From the NCBI RefSeq assembly GCF_000150275.1, contig NW_002060949.1, positions 4,300,499 to 4,364,498 of the forward strand: 64,000 nt of DNA. The letters run 5' to 3'. The notes below the pieces were generated by a model. It was not told the DNA's origin. It ran no database searches and saw only the letters and a program-made list of their open reading frames with translations. Made by a program: the position numbers and the translations under genes. This stretch comes from Trichoplax adhaerens (Eukaryota > Placozoa > Uniplacotomia > Trichoplacea > Trichoplacidae). This document shows, piece by piece, positions 50,801 to 64,000 of the stretch. Positions within the stretch are counted from its first letter, which is position 1. Every line of letters starts with the position of its first letter.

Positions 50801-53800
50801 TTTGGCAAAATTTCTGATTAGCATGCTAAAGCCGTCTTTTAAACTTCGGCAGAGTTATGTTTACAGTAACACTCATTATGTAACAACAATTTTTGTCTAA
50901 GCAGAAAACTACAATTCAATCACCATAAAATATGCTCACTTTAAATTCATCTAAATGAAATTCAGCTGTTGATGGTAATGCAGCGATTGGATGCTTAGTA
51001 CCGAAGTATTTTTCAACTTGACTTAACCACTGAGTGAATTCCTTAACGGTATTTTCTAATTCTTGACTAGTTAAGAAACAGTCTAATAATTGTGACTGTC
51101 GATAGGCTGCCTTTTCCAGCAGATTATGCCATCGGCGACTTATCTCGTCGACTTCGAAATTGATATTTTCTAGTAGCTCATGATTTGGGCAAATTTCACT
51201 GATTTTCTCTGCAAGACTAATTACTTCATTAATATCGCTCTCTTTGGCGTTAATTTGTTTATGTATATCCTGTCAAAAATGTAATACAACAATTTTAGAA
51301 TGTTTATAGAGTACTAAATAATGGAAGCTAAACGCTACTTACTATGTTATTAATGATTTATAAATCGTGTAACTTACTTGCAATTGAGAAACTTGTTTTT
51401 GAACCTTATCTTTTTCAGACGCATCAAATTTTAACTCACTTATGCTTTTATCGTACTGATTTATCCACTCATTAGTTTTACTAATTAATTCTTCTGCATG
51501 AAGCAATTCCTTCAAAATAGTCTCTAGTGTATTCAAGTGCATTGTTGACCTTTCAGTTAATGCATCCCACCTACAAGCAATCTCTTTAACGATTTCGCTT
51601 CCTTGCAACTTCTCATAAGCCACAAAGTGTCGGCGGCATAAATTTTTTGCTGAAGATTCGAATTTTTCTTTATCATGTTGTCGTTTATTAATTTTCTTTA
51701 CTAGATTCTATCGACAAAAATGAAAATTTATAAATTATATCAAATTTAAAGGCTTAAATAGTAAGTATTAATCAATCGAAAGTAAGTGCTATACGCGTAT
51801 ATGCGTATTACATACACTCTTGTGCATTGATAAGATACGTTTTCTTAACTACTTTTGAAGATTACTTCAACAGTCTATCTCCTCGATTGAAGTAAAAAGC
51901 ACTATTTATAACGAACTTTATGGACTAACGTTTAAAGTAGTTTGATTTTACTGTAGATAATTCCTAAATTTTTTCTTCATTTTTAATTACCATTACCTTG
52001 TAATAGTCGATCTCACGATGAAGAGACTCAATTGTAGATGATTTCACAAAGTTAGTACTGATAATCTTGCGTTCAAATTCCTCCACAATATTTTCGATAA
52101 TACCATGTATGTTTACAAAATTTTTAATCGCTTTTTCAAGCTCTTCTAAATATTCAAGACCTTGTTGTAGTCGTTGTTCTAAGTCAGCTAATAAAGCAAT
52201 AATCTCGTCAACATTGAATTGAGTCCTTTGAATTTCGTCTTCCGTTGTTATTTGGTGGATTTCCTTCATAACTTTATTTAAAGATTCAATATCGCTCTTA
52301 AATCTAGGTACTTCTACATCCTTGATTTCCTATGTATTTCGTAATTAAAATATATGCGAGAATGTAACACTTAATAAAAAAATTGCCATCAGTGTATGCA
52401 ATTTATTTTACTCTGAGTACATACGTATACGTATATCAACACGTACATCTAATGTTTAAACTAATCAATCGGGTGATTGTGTGAACATAATTGTTCATAA
52501 AAAATGATGTACGTCTTAGCTGGATTCAATTATAATTATTCATAAGTTAGGATCATTTGCAAGCTTAATTTCTTTTGTAAAGTGCTCACGTAATATAGTT
52601 ACGACCAGATATGTACATTTACTGTACGTATTTATCATACTAACAGTATTTAGCGATATAATAATTTAATCAAGTTGTTAATCAAGCTGAAGCTATTACC
52701 CTCATAAGTAATTGAAGATAATTGTAGCTTAATGAACTATACAGTCAGTTTATTAAGAGACTGGATAGTAGGTTAGGTAGAATCATTGGAATTCAGTAAG
52801 AATGTCCTAAAATTATAATAATTTGACTCGTTAAAAGTGGTATCCTCATCAATTTATGTGCTTTACTCTACCTAAAGTTCGATTTTAGCTAAGAACATGT
52901 AGGTATCTTAAAGTTACCCTTTTCTTTAAAAGCTTTCGGATGAGAAGACATGCAGTACTATAAGTCACTGTCTATTTTTATCTTCTGTTTTCTAATGTGA
53001 GATTTCGTATTATTAAGATATTGCCTCATGAGTCCTGACACACGATATAACAAGTTATTCTGCAGTATAAGGACGGCTAAAATGAAAAGGAGCACTGATA
53101 CTACAGTATATCAAGCTTAATTAATTTTAGGTTTATTGTCCGTATAAGAATACTGCAGCGAAATGTTTCTGATACAAAGAGAGTGGACAAAAAATAGATG
53201 CACCATTAAAGCAGAGTATACTGTAGAAATCGCTGACATTATAAACGGAATTTCACGTAGCTACAATACTGTAGTGTAGTACATGGACTTTAAAATAGCA
53301 GTATAAATAGATCAAATTTAACGAAAATTTTATAACTCATCTATCAACAAATGACCATCAGTCTCTTTGCGAGTGTAGATCTTACTAATGAAGGATTTGA
53401 TTACTTTGAACAATTAGTTACTAAAAATAATAGCATAAACCTATTTCACATCTTAATCAATAATATAAGCATTCAGAAATATTCTACAGTACAGTATTTA
53501 TAATTATCATAGTGATCTATCTACCATATCGATCTGAGCACTTTTATGATACTCTCAAGCATCTGTTTACCTGTAATTTTTTTCTATTGGCGTCAATTTC
53601 AGCCTGATTAACGGCTTGTTTTAAGTTTTCAACGGTATCAAGATACATTTTAATGCTTGTCTTAAGTTGATGGACATACTGCCAAAACTCTTGTGTATAT
53701 TTCTTAGCTCGAGTTAAAAATTGACTCCATTCTTGTAGTCTACCATCTAACTTACGATAGATTTGTTCGGCGGATGAAAGTGTGTGTTGTAAAGTATCCA

Positions 53801-53801
53801 T
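44862..53801 (-). CDS. MACF1: Spectraplakin C-terminal unit (spectrin repeats, EF-hands, GAS2, SxIP)
   Basis: Cytolinker tying actin to microtubules (MACF1/dystonin/shot/VAB-10). Exons: 53801-53571 (ATG), 52329-51997, 51707-51378, 51269-50940, 50665-50336, 50258-49932, 49574-49408, 48996-48837, 48737-48417, 48339-47932, 47200-46964, 46785-46741, 46651-46540, 46428-46325, 46224-46183, a tentative 13-nt exon near 46016, 45663-45605, 45454-45337, 45253-44862; about 1,350 residues. Spectrin repeats fill the first 1,050 or so. [13 protein letters not shown] leads into two EF-hands, both with damaged loops. The GAS2 domain follows ([29 protein letters not shown]), then a Ser-rich tail with SKIP (44913-44924), an EB1-type SxIP motif. 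An in-frame TGA and no AG acceptor precede the first ATG, so that exon starts a transcript. No actin-binding or plakin domain is present in this unit. Confidence 0.85.
44913..44924 (-). other. SxIP (SKIP) end-binding motif codons
   Basis: The codons read S-K-I-P in the basic, Ser-rich C-terminal tail ([13 protein letters not shown]). SxIP motifs in such contexts bind the EB1 EBH domain; spectraplakins are known EB1 partners. Placement 17 residues before the stop and after the GAS2 domain fits. Confidence 0.65.
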
Positions 53802-56800
53802 TTTGGTTGGGTAATGATATCAATTGTAAGTTCGAACTTGAGCTAATGACTCGTTGGAAATTTTGAATGTTAGTGCTGTAGCTAGGTATCCATGTAACAA
53901 GAGAATAAAAGATAAAAAGGTTAGACTAGAATAATGTAGCCAATACGACTCTTAGTAATGTACTACCGTTGTTGCTGCCCAACAGTAGTAGTATATTGTG
54001 AAATTAGTTATTGAGTAAAATTGAATAAACTTTCTTTCAAGAGCACGTTATTTTTTCCTTGGAGAACTTACTATCATTTCTTTGATTCCCGCTACATAGA
54101 TGCGTATGATGCCAGTACGCTAACTGGCGGTCGTTCAAAGAATATTTCGTGTAAAAGGAAATTTAAGACTGATTTGTTCGTGTTTTTACCAATTGGATAG
54201 ACTGATTCTATCCACAATATCTCGACGTCTATCCAATGACTATATCTGGAGACTGTAACGTGGTTGGCGCACACTGCACTACTTTTGAAATTTGCACAAC
54301 TTGATTATCGAATTATCATTGAAATTCTTAGTATACGAGTCTAATAACCGATAATGGAATCAACTAACACTGCAGCTAAGACCAGCTGATATTCAAAAAT
54401 ACAATTTTACTCTCCTTCTTCGTCGTCATTATTGCAGTAGGATTAAGAAAAAATGAAATAGACTAAAATGACAAATTCACTGATTCACTGACCAATTCAC
54501 TGATTCACTGATAAATGAGTGACAGCGAGTTTCAACAGGCTAATTGTGTGTCATACTGTGCTGTACGTACGTGCGTAAAAAGCGTCACCATAGTATACAA
54601 TATTTACACTGGAGTGAAGGTTGTCTCGCTGGCTGATAGCGTCACCTTTACACTAATTACACTGTATGGAAAAATAATGTATTGACCGCTGCTCTGCACA
54701 CGCTGCTATTGTAACGTCGTTCTGATGAGACGCTCAACGCATGACGTGCTATACTGTGCGTACGGTATAACGGCGCATCACACTACAACAGTACTGTACA
54801 GTACAACAGTTGAATGACTCTTTGAATTCTGTCTTTTATTAGCGACTGTTTGGAAAGTAACTGGCCATTTTTTCATTGAAAGCGCCTCATTGCTAGCTAA
54901 TGATACTAGCGCTATTGCCCCAGTAGGCAATGCTGCCCACTGGACTTGTAAGGCAACATTTGAAGGAAATTTCTCTTACACAACTCCCTGTGCTGTCCTT
55001 GCTTGCATGGCAGAGCTTGGCATGTGGCATATAGATTACAAGCAAAATGATATTAGTAACTGGCCATTTTTTCATTGAAAGCGCCTCATTTCTAGCTAAT
55101 GATACTAGCGCTATTGCCCCAGTAGGCAATGCTGCCCACTGGACTTGTAAGACAACATTTGAAGGAAATTTCTCTTACACAACTCCCTATGCTATCCTTG
55201 CTTGCATGGCAGAGCATGGCATGTGGCATATAGATATTCATTACAAGCAAAATGATTTTAGTAACTGGCCATTTTTTCATTGAAAGCGCCTCATTTCTAT
55301 TACTCCAGTAGGCAATGCTGCCCTTTGATTTGGATATGAAAGAAAACGAATTATGCCACTACGGCTTACTATAGTATAGGTTGAGATACTGTAGGTGTTT
55401 TGATTGCTTGAAACAAATGTTACCTACTATATAATTGAACACTAGTGTACAAAGAATACAATGCAATCCCTTTTAAAATCTGGAAGAAAATAGCCATGGC
55501 ATGTGCGCGGGTTCGGCAGAAAGAAAGGCTTGATTATTCAATGGACAGCTATACAGTATATACTATATATTTTATGACAATATATATATACAATATATGC
55601 ATAAAGAAAATAATGGACCAACGGAGCTTATCAAGGTCTATTAAGAATCCATTCAAAAAACTTGCAGTTAAATACTGCCATTACAGTACTATACTTGTAC
55701 ACATCAAAAATTTCTCTACTAATTTCTGCTCATGCACATACTGACCAGAATAATTGAAACCATAACCATAATTAAAATTCCTTAATGGACGGATAGTGCT
55801 CTCATTAATAACAAATGATGCATGTTTTTACGCATACACTTGCAGATAATGATATGAAGCTCTCTTCGTCGACAGTAAGTAGTAATTCAGTTATACAATC
55901 ATAGCAATGTTTTGTAGCTCGAGGGTACCATAACTATGATAACAATAATACTATCCTCTATGGTTATTGTGCTAGATCAACATAGGTGGTCTTACAAAAA
56001 CAAGATTTAAATGTACTATATGACAATGTCTAAATGAGTGAAAAGTAACGTAACTTGTCGGCACTTTGCCGATAGTTCGGTTGATACTGAATAGGACAAT
56101 TTCATAGAGTAGATTTCAGGCTTTTTTCCGTTCATAAATTCGCGTGATACATGATGACTAGAAACTCTTTTTTAACTTTTTAAGCGTGAATGATATCACC
56201 CATCAAAGTCTACCTCACACGTTAACCGCTTATCTTACTCATAAACTACAAACACAGTAAATAGCAGTTTGGATATGCCTGTATCTACTTTACTAATACG
56301 GCGACAATGTACAAAGCCTTTGGATAAATCGAATCTACAGTATTTAATACATGAATACTCTATTCTGACCACTCTGTGTGGTGCGGCAAAGTAGTCTTCG
56401 AACAAGAATCTTTTAACGTATAAAGTCATATATCGATAACGTTTTTACGCATATCAAATCGATATATGCTCTAATAAGCTCATTACACTAACACGAACTG
56501 TTTCCGTTTCTCAGAATTATACTTCGTGTAAAAATCTGATACATGTACGTTATAGCGTACTAAGGGCCCCTCAAGTAAGATTGTCAGTAAAAAAATTGAG
56601 AAGAAAGGGTAAGGGCGTAAAATACAATCTACAGTATAAACAATTTTAGCTCCCATTTGGTATTTGTCTTTTCTCTCGAGAAGGGGATAGCGAGCATTTT
56701 TTTCCTGAAATTGGTGGAACATACATTGATACGCGCAGAAGTACATAATTTGCATCTTAGTATAAAATCGGTCATAAGGTCTTCGGTCAATAATTATAAC

Positions 56801-58383
56801 AAATATTATTAAGTTAATAAATAAATACATAGATACCAAAGATAGTAATAAAGCGAATTATAGTAACACATTGCCCGTAGTAAACTAGCGATTCAAATGC
56901 ATAGTATATGCCAGTAATAGTATTTACAGTGTTCTTACTGAAAAATATTGATAAAATTAATTAAAATAGAATATATAAACGATGGTATGCAGCAGAACGT
57001 AAGTTGAATTTAAAGTAAATTCACTTCAATGTATACAACATACAAACAAAGCATTGATATCTCATACGTATTTGCTCGCATAATAATATACGTAATTGTT
57101 ATTATTATTATACAAATTTCCCGTTTGCCAATTTTACTCGTTTAATCCATTCAGTGGATAAATTATGAATATTAATACGAATTTGAACTACAACATCAAG
57201 TAGAAACAACTGTAATGCTCGTTGAAATTGATGATATTAACATAAATTTGGACCCGATATCATCATTTATAGCTATGGATCAATACTGTGCTTACAGAGT
57301 TCATAGAAGATTAGCATGTTGACTTAAGGCTATATAACATATACGCGTATTATAGCAGACGTAGTACATTGTATCATCGCATTGCCGCCTACTTTCATTA
57401 CTACATGTTATACCCGATGCTATCCATCGAACTCGTTGTTCGCAGTTAAAATCGGTCCTTTTGCATGAATACAATATTAATTGTGTACATAGTCTTTATA
57501 ACTAAAATCTTCATATTCTAAAGCCATCATTAATGATAGTTGTTATTGACGGTAAACAATGCTGCTTTTGTTTTGTTGCTAAGAAGCAAGTACTAGCCAC
57601 ATTGCCAATACGTGAGGTCCATGCATCGTGCTTGTATTCTCTTATGATGAGTATAAAAACAACCAAGATCTTAAATTCTCATTCTATCGTGCCACCGTAA
57701 AAAGATGTAATTAAAAATGGACTTCAAAGTGCTGTGTACCTACAGTTTTACTACTTACTGCACATGGGCTGGGAGGGGGGTACTACCAAATTCTATCGTT
57801 CGTCCATTATACGCTATACTAAAACTGAGAAAAACTAAATGGACAATATTCTTCTGCTAAGATTTAAAATATTAAAATAGTATTAGATGTTGCAGATCAC
57901 ATAGTGGTAGCAACTGCATAGAATCTGCTCGTCTTCTATTTCACAGTGTTTAAATAAAATTTAACTCTGAAAGGTACCAACTTTGAAGATACTCTAATAT
58001 TAACATTTGCTAGACTTTGCTACTATCTGCGTAATCATTTATATTATCAGTACCCATATGCTGAAATTATAATAGTAATTTACAGGCTATAAAAACGCAC
58101 TAATCCAAGGTTCATACTTCTTGTAATGCTATTTGATCGATTACGTCCATTAGTAATATGTTTTATACAGTATTAAGCCTAGTACTGCTATGATAACTGT
58201 TTTATAAGTAGTATGTTAGATAAGTACTGGTTATTTCAACAATTTACGTACATGAATATCCTACATTTTATTACATTTTAAATCTTACTTTATTGAATTA
58301 TAATTCTCACATTTTACAATCACGATCTAGTAATAAAAAAAATGATTATCATCTTGTTTCATTGTAGTTTCACAGCTTGAAGT
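53802..58383. other. Gap between the two spectrin-repeat units
   Basis: 4.6 kb without recognised exons, between the stop codon of the upstream unit and the ATG of the spectraplakin unit. Holds one pentamer palindrome (about 54788-54806) and the tandem repeat 54857-55326. The open frames at 55445-55744 (+) and 56483-56839 (-, 118 codons) match nothing I recognise. If the two units are one locus this is simply a large intron. Confidence 0.55.
54857..55326. repeat. Tandem repeat, units of 199 and 205 bp plus a truncated third
   Basis: Units begin at 54857, 55056 and 55261 with GTAACTGGCCATTTTTTCAT. Copies 1 and 2 differ by a handful of substitutions and a 6-bp insertion in copy 2. Copy 3 is cut to about 66 bp by internal deletion. 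The unit is visibly richer in G+C than its surroundings. Open frames of about 60-78 codons run through it on both strands, but these follow from composition and periodicity rather than any recognised protein. Confidence 0.85.
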
Positions 58384-61300
58384 TTATATTTTTGCAAGAT
58401 TCGCGAATGTGTTATTTAAATTATCCATCGTCTCTTTCAATTCATCAAGTTCCGTCCTTAAGCCCTAAGCGATTGTAGAAACATAAATATCCATTTTAAT
58501 AACAAATTCAAGCTAAAATCGAAATGCTAATGTAATTCTAATCAACATGCTAACATTGACAAAATTGAAAATTAAGATATACTTACATCATGTTTTTCCC
58601 ACTGGCAATCAACGTATTTAACCTCAACCTCTAATAACTTAAATTCCTTTGGAATTCTCCCACCAATTGAATCGAGCAATTCTAATAGCCGATTTACCCT
58701 TTGCTCGTATTTCTTAACAGCGTCATTAATCTCGGATAATGTTTCATCTTTTTTCTTCAAGCGATCCCTGATATCATTCATTGCATCTTCAGCCTTTATA
58801 ATTCTACTTTGCAATTCTTTGCTCGATGCATCAGGGTTTAATTCAGTTAGAGTTGAACAGCTCTCTCTTACAGACTTCAATTTAGAATAATTTTCATCGA
58901 AACTAACCAATAAAGCCTTTGCCATAATAAAATAACGGTCAAGTATTAAAATATTTTTACCCTTCCAATAGAAAATAGAAATAAAGACTCATAACATACC
59001 TTGCACTCCTGCTGTACTGATTCAATTATCTTTGGGTCCTCACTTTTTAAATCTGCTTGAAAAACTTTTGATTTATTTACGTCAGTACAAAATTCCATTA
59101 TTGTTACAAGGTTTATGTTCAATTCGATTATAAGACGTAAACTTTGTGGAAATATTTCACGACACGCAGTAATAGTTTTAACTGCAGACATATAATTTGC
59201 CCCTAGGCTATCAATAGCAATTTTTAGAGCGTCGGCTTCCTCATCGATCAAGCATTCAACTATAGATGGACCATTGGATAGCAATGATCGAATATTTTCT
59301 GCTTCATTTTCTACTTCTTTAGCAATTGCCTTAATTCAAGTAAATATACAGTATCATTAGTAGTTTAATAAAATACAAAATGATAGTACGTAACTATTGT
59401 AAAAATTTTTTAAAATTACCATGCTTCGACTATCTTTGTCTTCAATTTCATCAGATGCGATATCTTGCAAGTTTAATGTATTAATTTCGACAACTAAACC
59501 ATTCAGTCGAACTTTCATATTATTTACATCTTCCTTATACGCTAGAACATAATTCCACATATCTTCCAACTTGCTACAATTCTCAGTTATTTTTATTAGA
59601 CAAGCAGAATGTCGATCACATATCTGATTTACGCGATTAATAAGAAGACTAGCAGAATCCGACGAATTCATTTCAACGATTACATCACTGGCATCGCATA
59701 AGTGGGAAAGGGTTTCTTCTTTGCTATTGATCAATGTTTTTAATTGTAAAGATTCCTCCAATAACTTTTTTAATTCTTTTTTGTTAAAATCAGATAAGTT
59801 CACAGTGACACTTTCTGTAGTATCGGCTTCATTTAAAATGTTTGTAATCTTAGTATAAAGTTCTTCAAATTTCATACAATTCTCTAACGCGACAGAAACA
59901 CAATTTTCTGCTACGCTTGCATCTTGGCTTACTGTCTTATATTTGCTTAAAATGTCTTTAGTTTTTGCCTCCAAAATATCTAGACCCTCGCTACCAGTCA
60001 ATTCTCCGAACTCCTTGCTTATGAGAGTGAAGGATTTTAATTGGCTTATGTGCGCCTTAATATCTGCTACAATAAACTATAAAAGAAGGGATAAAGGAAG
60101 ATAAATATGCGCCAAGTCAAGTCAATAACTATAAGTCATAGTAAAAGGTACAAACAATGAATAGAATCAATTCAAGAACTTAATAAATCTAATTTTCTAC
60201 CTGTTGATCTTCTAATGACTTTTCTAAAATTTCAACATCCACTCCAACATTATTCTTGTCTGCTATCTTAGAGGATATTTCTTCTAGCCACTGTTTTAAG
60301 CTCAAATATTCATTTTCAAAGCTTTCAATTAATGTTATTGCATCCTGTATGTATTCCATTCTGTCATTTATAGCAGTTAAAAGGCCATCAAAGCGATTTT
60401 TATCTACAACTAATACTTCATTAATAGCTTCTTCAATACGACGATTAATTTTTATCAACTTTTGGCCGTTTTCTTCAATAATAACCAACAAATCTTTATT
60501 TGAGGATAACATTTGATCGATGTTCTAATAGAAGTAATGAATTGAGAAGAATATTTATATTTCATTATTCGAGTACAAGAATGTAAAATTAATTTTATAC
60601 TAATTTGAATTAGTCTTACTTTGCAAACATTCAATTGCTCAATCAAGTATTCCAACTCGAAATTACTAATATCATCTTGTATTGATTCAATATGTTCTAT
60701 TTTTTCACATAAAACAACAAAGTTTGCTTGCTTTTCCTTGTAGGAAGTCGTCCAATCAGCATAAGTTACAAATGCATTATGCTTTTCTTCCGCTACAATC
60801 TGTATTCCAGTTAATTCATCCTTCACTTTGTCAGCTTTTTCACTAGCATAGGACTTAATTTCCGCTACTGCCTGAAAAGGCTCCATTAATTCCTGAAGAC
60901 GACGTATAACATTTTCGTTGATAGATGACTTCTTTAAAATAGCCTAAAAGTGATTGATAATTAATTTACAAGAAATGATAACATTAAATATTACTTTTTG
61001 CAATAAATACTTTTGCTAATCTGAAGTAATGCTTATCCTTACATCGTATTTTTCATTTTCGATCTCAATATCATCTAAAGATAGCTCCGATATATCTCTT
61101 TCATTTAATTCTTTTTTGTAATTGTCGAGTTTCTTATGCAGTTCCTCTACATATTCATTGAAACTTTCTATTGCTAGTTGTAATTTGGATAACTTTTCGA
61201 TTAATTCATTAATTTGTAACACAATTTCATTATATTTCGATTTAACTTCGTTGGCAATTTCTTGTGCTTTAAAAGTAATGATATCAAGTTTTCTATCTTT

Positions 61301-64000
61301 GAAGTTATCTATTAATTCGATTAAATTCGGCAATTTTAATGAATAAATTTCGGTTTTTCCTAATAAATCCTGCAAAATATGAAACGAATATTTTAAATTA
61401 TTACAGTGTCTAAAGTTGTAATTAATGAAGAGAACTACGGCTGTTAGCTCAATTAATCCAACAAATACGTACGTGGCATTGATTTAAATGATTTGATATA
61501 ACATCAAATTTCATTATATCTAGTTCCTTTAAAATCACATCACTCGTAGATATCTCTTCATAATTAATCATAAGCTCGTTTTTTAGACTATGAAATCTTT
61601 GAATTAGTTCCAATGATGATATTTTATGATCGAGTCTTGATATGAAATGATAAAATTTCTCTCTTAGAATACTCATGCTATTAGTCACATCCTCCCCAGT
61701 ATTGCCTTCATATCGATTACTTATTTTGTCTGCAATATTCTGTAACAAATCGACTGAGGCTAATTTATTACCAGAATCTTTCTGTAAATTCTAAAACAAA
61801 AATGAAAAGAAAATTTAGCATACTGTAAGTGCTAGCTGAAGCAATCTCTATTCATATAGCAATTTCATACCTGATGTTCAGGTAGTGTTAACTCAATTTC
61901 GGCAAGATCGAAAGGAACTGGGTTTGCTACTAATTCTTCATTCAGTTGCAGAAATTGCAAAAGAACTTCGACACTTTCGTGAAATTTCTCATAGCAATTT
62001 AATATCTCTTGTATTACAGTAATCCTTTGCTGTATTAAAGCCGCTAAGTCGCCTGCATTCTTCATAATTGCCAGTAATTCCTGACCCATTTGATTATGAG
62101 CATCTTTAATTGGGCTACTTTCTAGCTTCTCAACAATTGATTCAAGGGATTTAAGCTTTTCGATATTTTCTTGACATATTACCTGATTATCCTAGAAATA
62201 GATAATAGAACAACTGTCATATTATAGTTATAGACATGTAATCAAGCACAGCAGAGAAAGAAGATATTTGTTTTACCTTCAGTTGTTTTAAATAGTCTGA
62301 TAGGTTATCCAGTTCAAATAGTTTAACTTCAACAGTCAGAGGATTTATACCGCTAACTTCGGCAATTACATTATTAACATCTTTGATAATAGTGAGGAAT
62401 TCATTTATATGCGATTGATCTCCCAATAAGTTCGATCTGATTGAATTATATTTTTCTACGTACTTATTAAACATGCTCAACATGCCATCAAACTTTGATT
62501 GAATTGTATCTTTGTCTGCATCGAACTTGCTTTGTAATTGTTTACACGTTTTATTTATTTCCTCAATTTCGATTTCCTTTTTCTTAAGATCATTTAAGAG
62601 GTTGCTGATTTCAGCAACAGTTTCTTTAACGTTTAGCATGGTGCAATTGTCTAGAGTTCGTGCGCCTTGATCATCAATTTCGATAACTTTATCCATGCTA
62701 TCATCAACAGATTTTTGAAAATCTTCCCAATCTTTTACAATTTTTTTCAATGTCGTTAGGGTGTCGCTGATTTGAGATTCGATACTAGAAAGTTTACGAT
62801 ATTTATCGTTGCTAATTAACTTTAATGTATCCAATATATTTCCTTCGTTAAAATTAATCAACTTTTGGCTAGCTTCTTCAAGGAGAGTAATTTCATCTTT
62901 ATTTTCATCTATAGAATTCTGAAGAGTATTTAAGGTTGCTAAACGATTATCCAAATAACTTAAGCTTAGCCGAGTCTCTAATGCAGTTGTTAGATCATTT
63001 TCAGCTTTGGTGTAAATCTCATCGATTTTATTGCAACTGACTTCAAATTTTTCTGCCATCAGAAACCCCTCATCCAACAACCTTTGTTTCTCAAGCTGGC
63101 AGTTTTTGATATATTCACATTTAGATTGAACCTGTTGTAACGCCTGATCAATTAGAATAGAATCTTCCTTTGCTGCATTCTGTAAAAGCTCCGTTCCATT
63201 ATTTTGGATTGATTGTAGCAAGTCTCTTCGGCTGCTCTCGCGAGTATCTAACTCTTTCAGCATTTGTATTTTAGCGTTAAAATCAGCAGTGGAAATTCCC
63301 GAGATTTCAATTGACTGAAATCTTTCGTCAACGGTATTCAAAGTTTGATTTAACTCATTTGCATCATGGTAAAACTTTTGATACTTCCTTTCCAATTCCT
63401 CAAGTTTTTCTTTTCTCTCATCAAGTTGTTGTTTTCCTGCATCCAAATCATCTACTACCTTGGCAACTTTTTCCTGTAAATTAGCCAGACTCTGTTCGTC
63501 ATTAAAACTACCCAATTTTTCCGCATCTTCCTTTGCTTTGTTGATCAAATTCTCTTCACGGGATAATATGTCCTCTTTGATACTAAAAACTTCATCCAAA
63601 ATCTTTGCCATCTTACTAAACTCAATATCTTCCGGTTTCTCTACTATAGCCACCGCTGATAAAATGTCTTCATTGAGTTTTTGGGCATCTTTTAAGACGG
63701 CTTCAAATCTTTTAGCAACTGCAAGGCTATCATGTAATTTGTCTTTTAGCTGCATACTAACTTTCCTTGCTTCATCAAATCTATTCTTCAAGTCATCGCT
63801 GCAACTATTTAATGAGGTCATATCATTAAGAGAGCAATAATCTTGTAAGTTCCGAACTAGTTCTGCCAATCTTATGAAAACTTCTTGATGTCCATCGATA
63901 TTTTCTATTACATTATTGTTGTTAGTAGTATTCTCTTCTATTTCTTTCGGAGTAATTCCCACGTTTGTAAAGCCTTCATGATAGGTACTAGCAGAAAATA
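58384..64000 (-). CDS. Spectrin-repeat/coiled-coil protein, C-terminal part (continues past window edge)
   Basis: Exons in order: 64000-62277 (open at the window edge), 62191-61871, 61790-61473, 61369-61043, 60943-60620, 60524-60201, 60076-59420, 59329-59000, 58916-58587, 58464-58384 with stop TAA. About 1,578 residues are visible, all exon boundaries phase 0. The sequence is almost entirely Glu/Lys/Leu/Asn-rich helix. Most exons are 318-330 nt (106-110 residues), one spectrin repeat each, and the 657-nt exon holds two. Repeat hallmarks are weak (few conserved Trp; LKQWLEEISSKI and YADWTTSY are the best). It probably belongs to the rod of a spectraplakin, possibly the same gene as the unit downstream, but a nesprin-like or other rod protein is not excluded. 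The last exon is only 27 codons and ends NLAKI. Confidence 0.75.

Noticed and set aside
53351-53503. 50-residue plus-strand small frame starting [19 protein letters not shown]
   Set aside because: Looks protein-like at first, but lies antisense in intron 1 of the spectraplakin unit with no homology I recognise; too short to support.
54890-55283. Overlapping open frames on both strands in the tandem repeat
   Set aside because: The same repeat unit gives open frames on both strands and the frame shifts between copies; no known protein resembles them.
56483-56839. 118-codon minus-strand open frame
   Set aside because: No recognisable domain, no splice context, low-complexity AT-rich composition; could be chance. 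A conservation test would decide.

Overview
The window is nuclear DNA of an early-branching animal. It is AT-rich and carries intron-dense genes whose introns are mostly 50-700 bp, and the encoded proteins are close to their human counterparts (USP14, CIB2, ODC, KLF10/11, COPS5, RAB23, PEX13, NF-YC, HARS, spectraplakin). Short introns, compact genes and near-vertebrate protein similarity fit a placozoan (Trichoplax/Hoilungia type) best. That is an inference from gene style; a cnidarian or sponge is not excluded.

Layout: USP14 (-, cut by the left edge, ATG at 2938); CIB2 (+, 4805-7647); ornithine decarboxylase (-, 9063-12487); a KLF10/11-type zinc-finger repressor (+, 18744-21292); COP9 signalosome subunit 5 (-, 22789-25414); RAB23 (+, 28111-30569); intronless PEX13 (+, 32493-33719); NF-YC (-, 34986-37779); histidyl-tRNA synthetase with two alternative first exons (+, 40679-44498); a spectraplakin C-terminal unit with spectrin repeats, EF-hands, GAS2 domain and SxIP motif (-, 44862-53801); and a second spectrin-repeat/coiled-coil unit (-, 58384 to the right edge). 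Exon junctions were worked out by hand from conserved protein sequence and GT/AG sites. In nearly every gene the phases add up to one continuous frame.

The genes are mostly unrelated housekeeping or signalling functions, arranged as alternating head-to-head and tail-to-tail pairs. The exception is the last two units. They are co-oriented, both spectrin-like and phase-compatible, and may be one spectraplakin locus with an alternative last exon and an alternative first exon.

The strongest unexplained signal is a pentanucleotide family, TACTG on one strand and CAGTA on the other. It forms tandem runs and TACTGTACAGTA palindromes. The dense clusters sit in gaps containing gene 5' ends, with small satellites in first or second introns, and are absent as runs from all four tail-to-tail gaps. 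A family of short perfect hairpins (ATGGACTACTAGAAGAA arms) and a GC-richer tandem repeat at 54857-55326 are further non-genic structures. No tRNA, rRNA, CRISPR or recognisable protein-coding transposon was seen.
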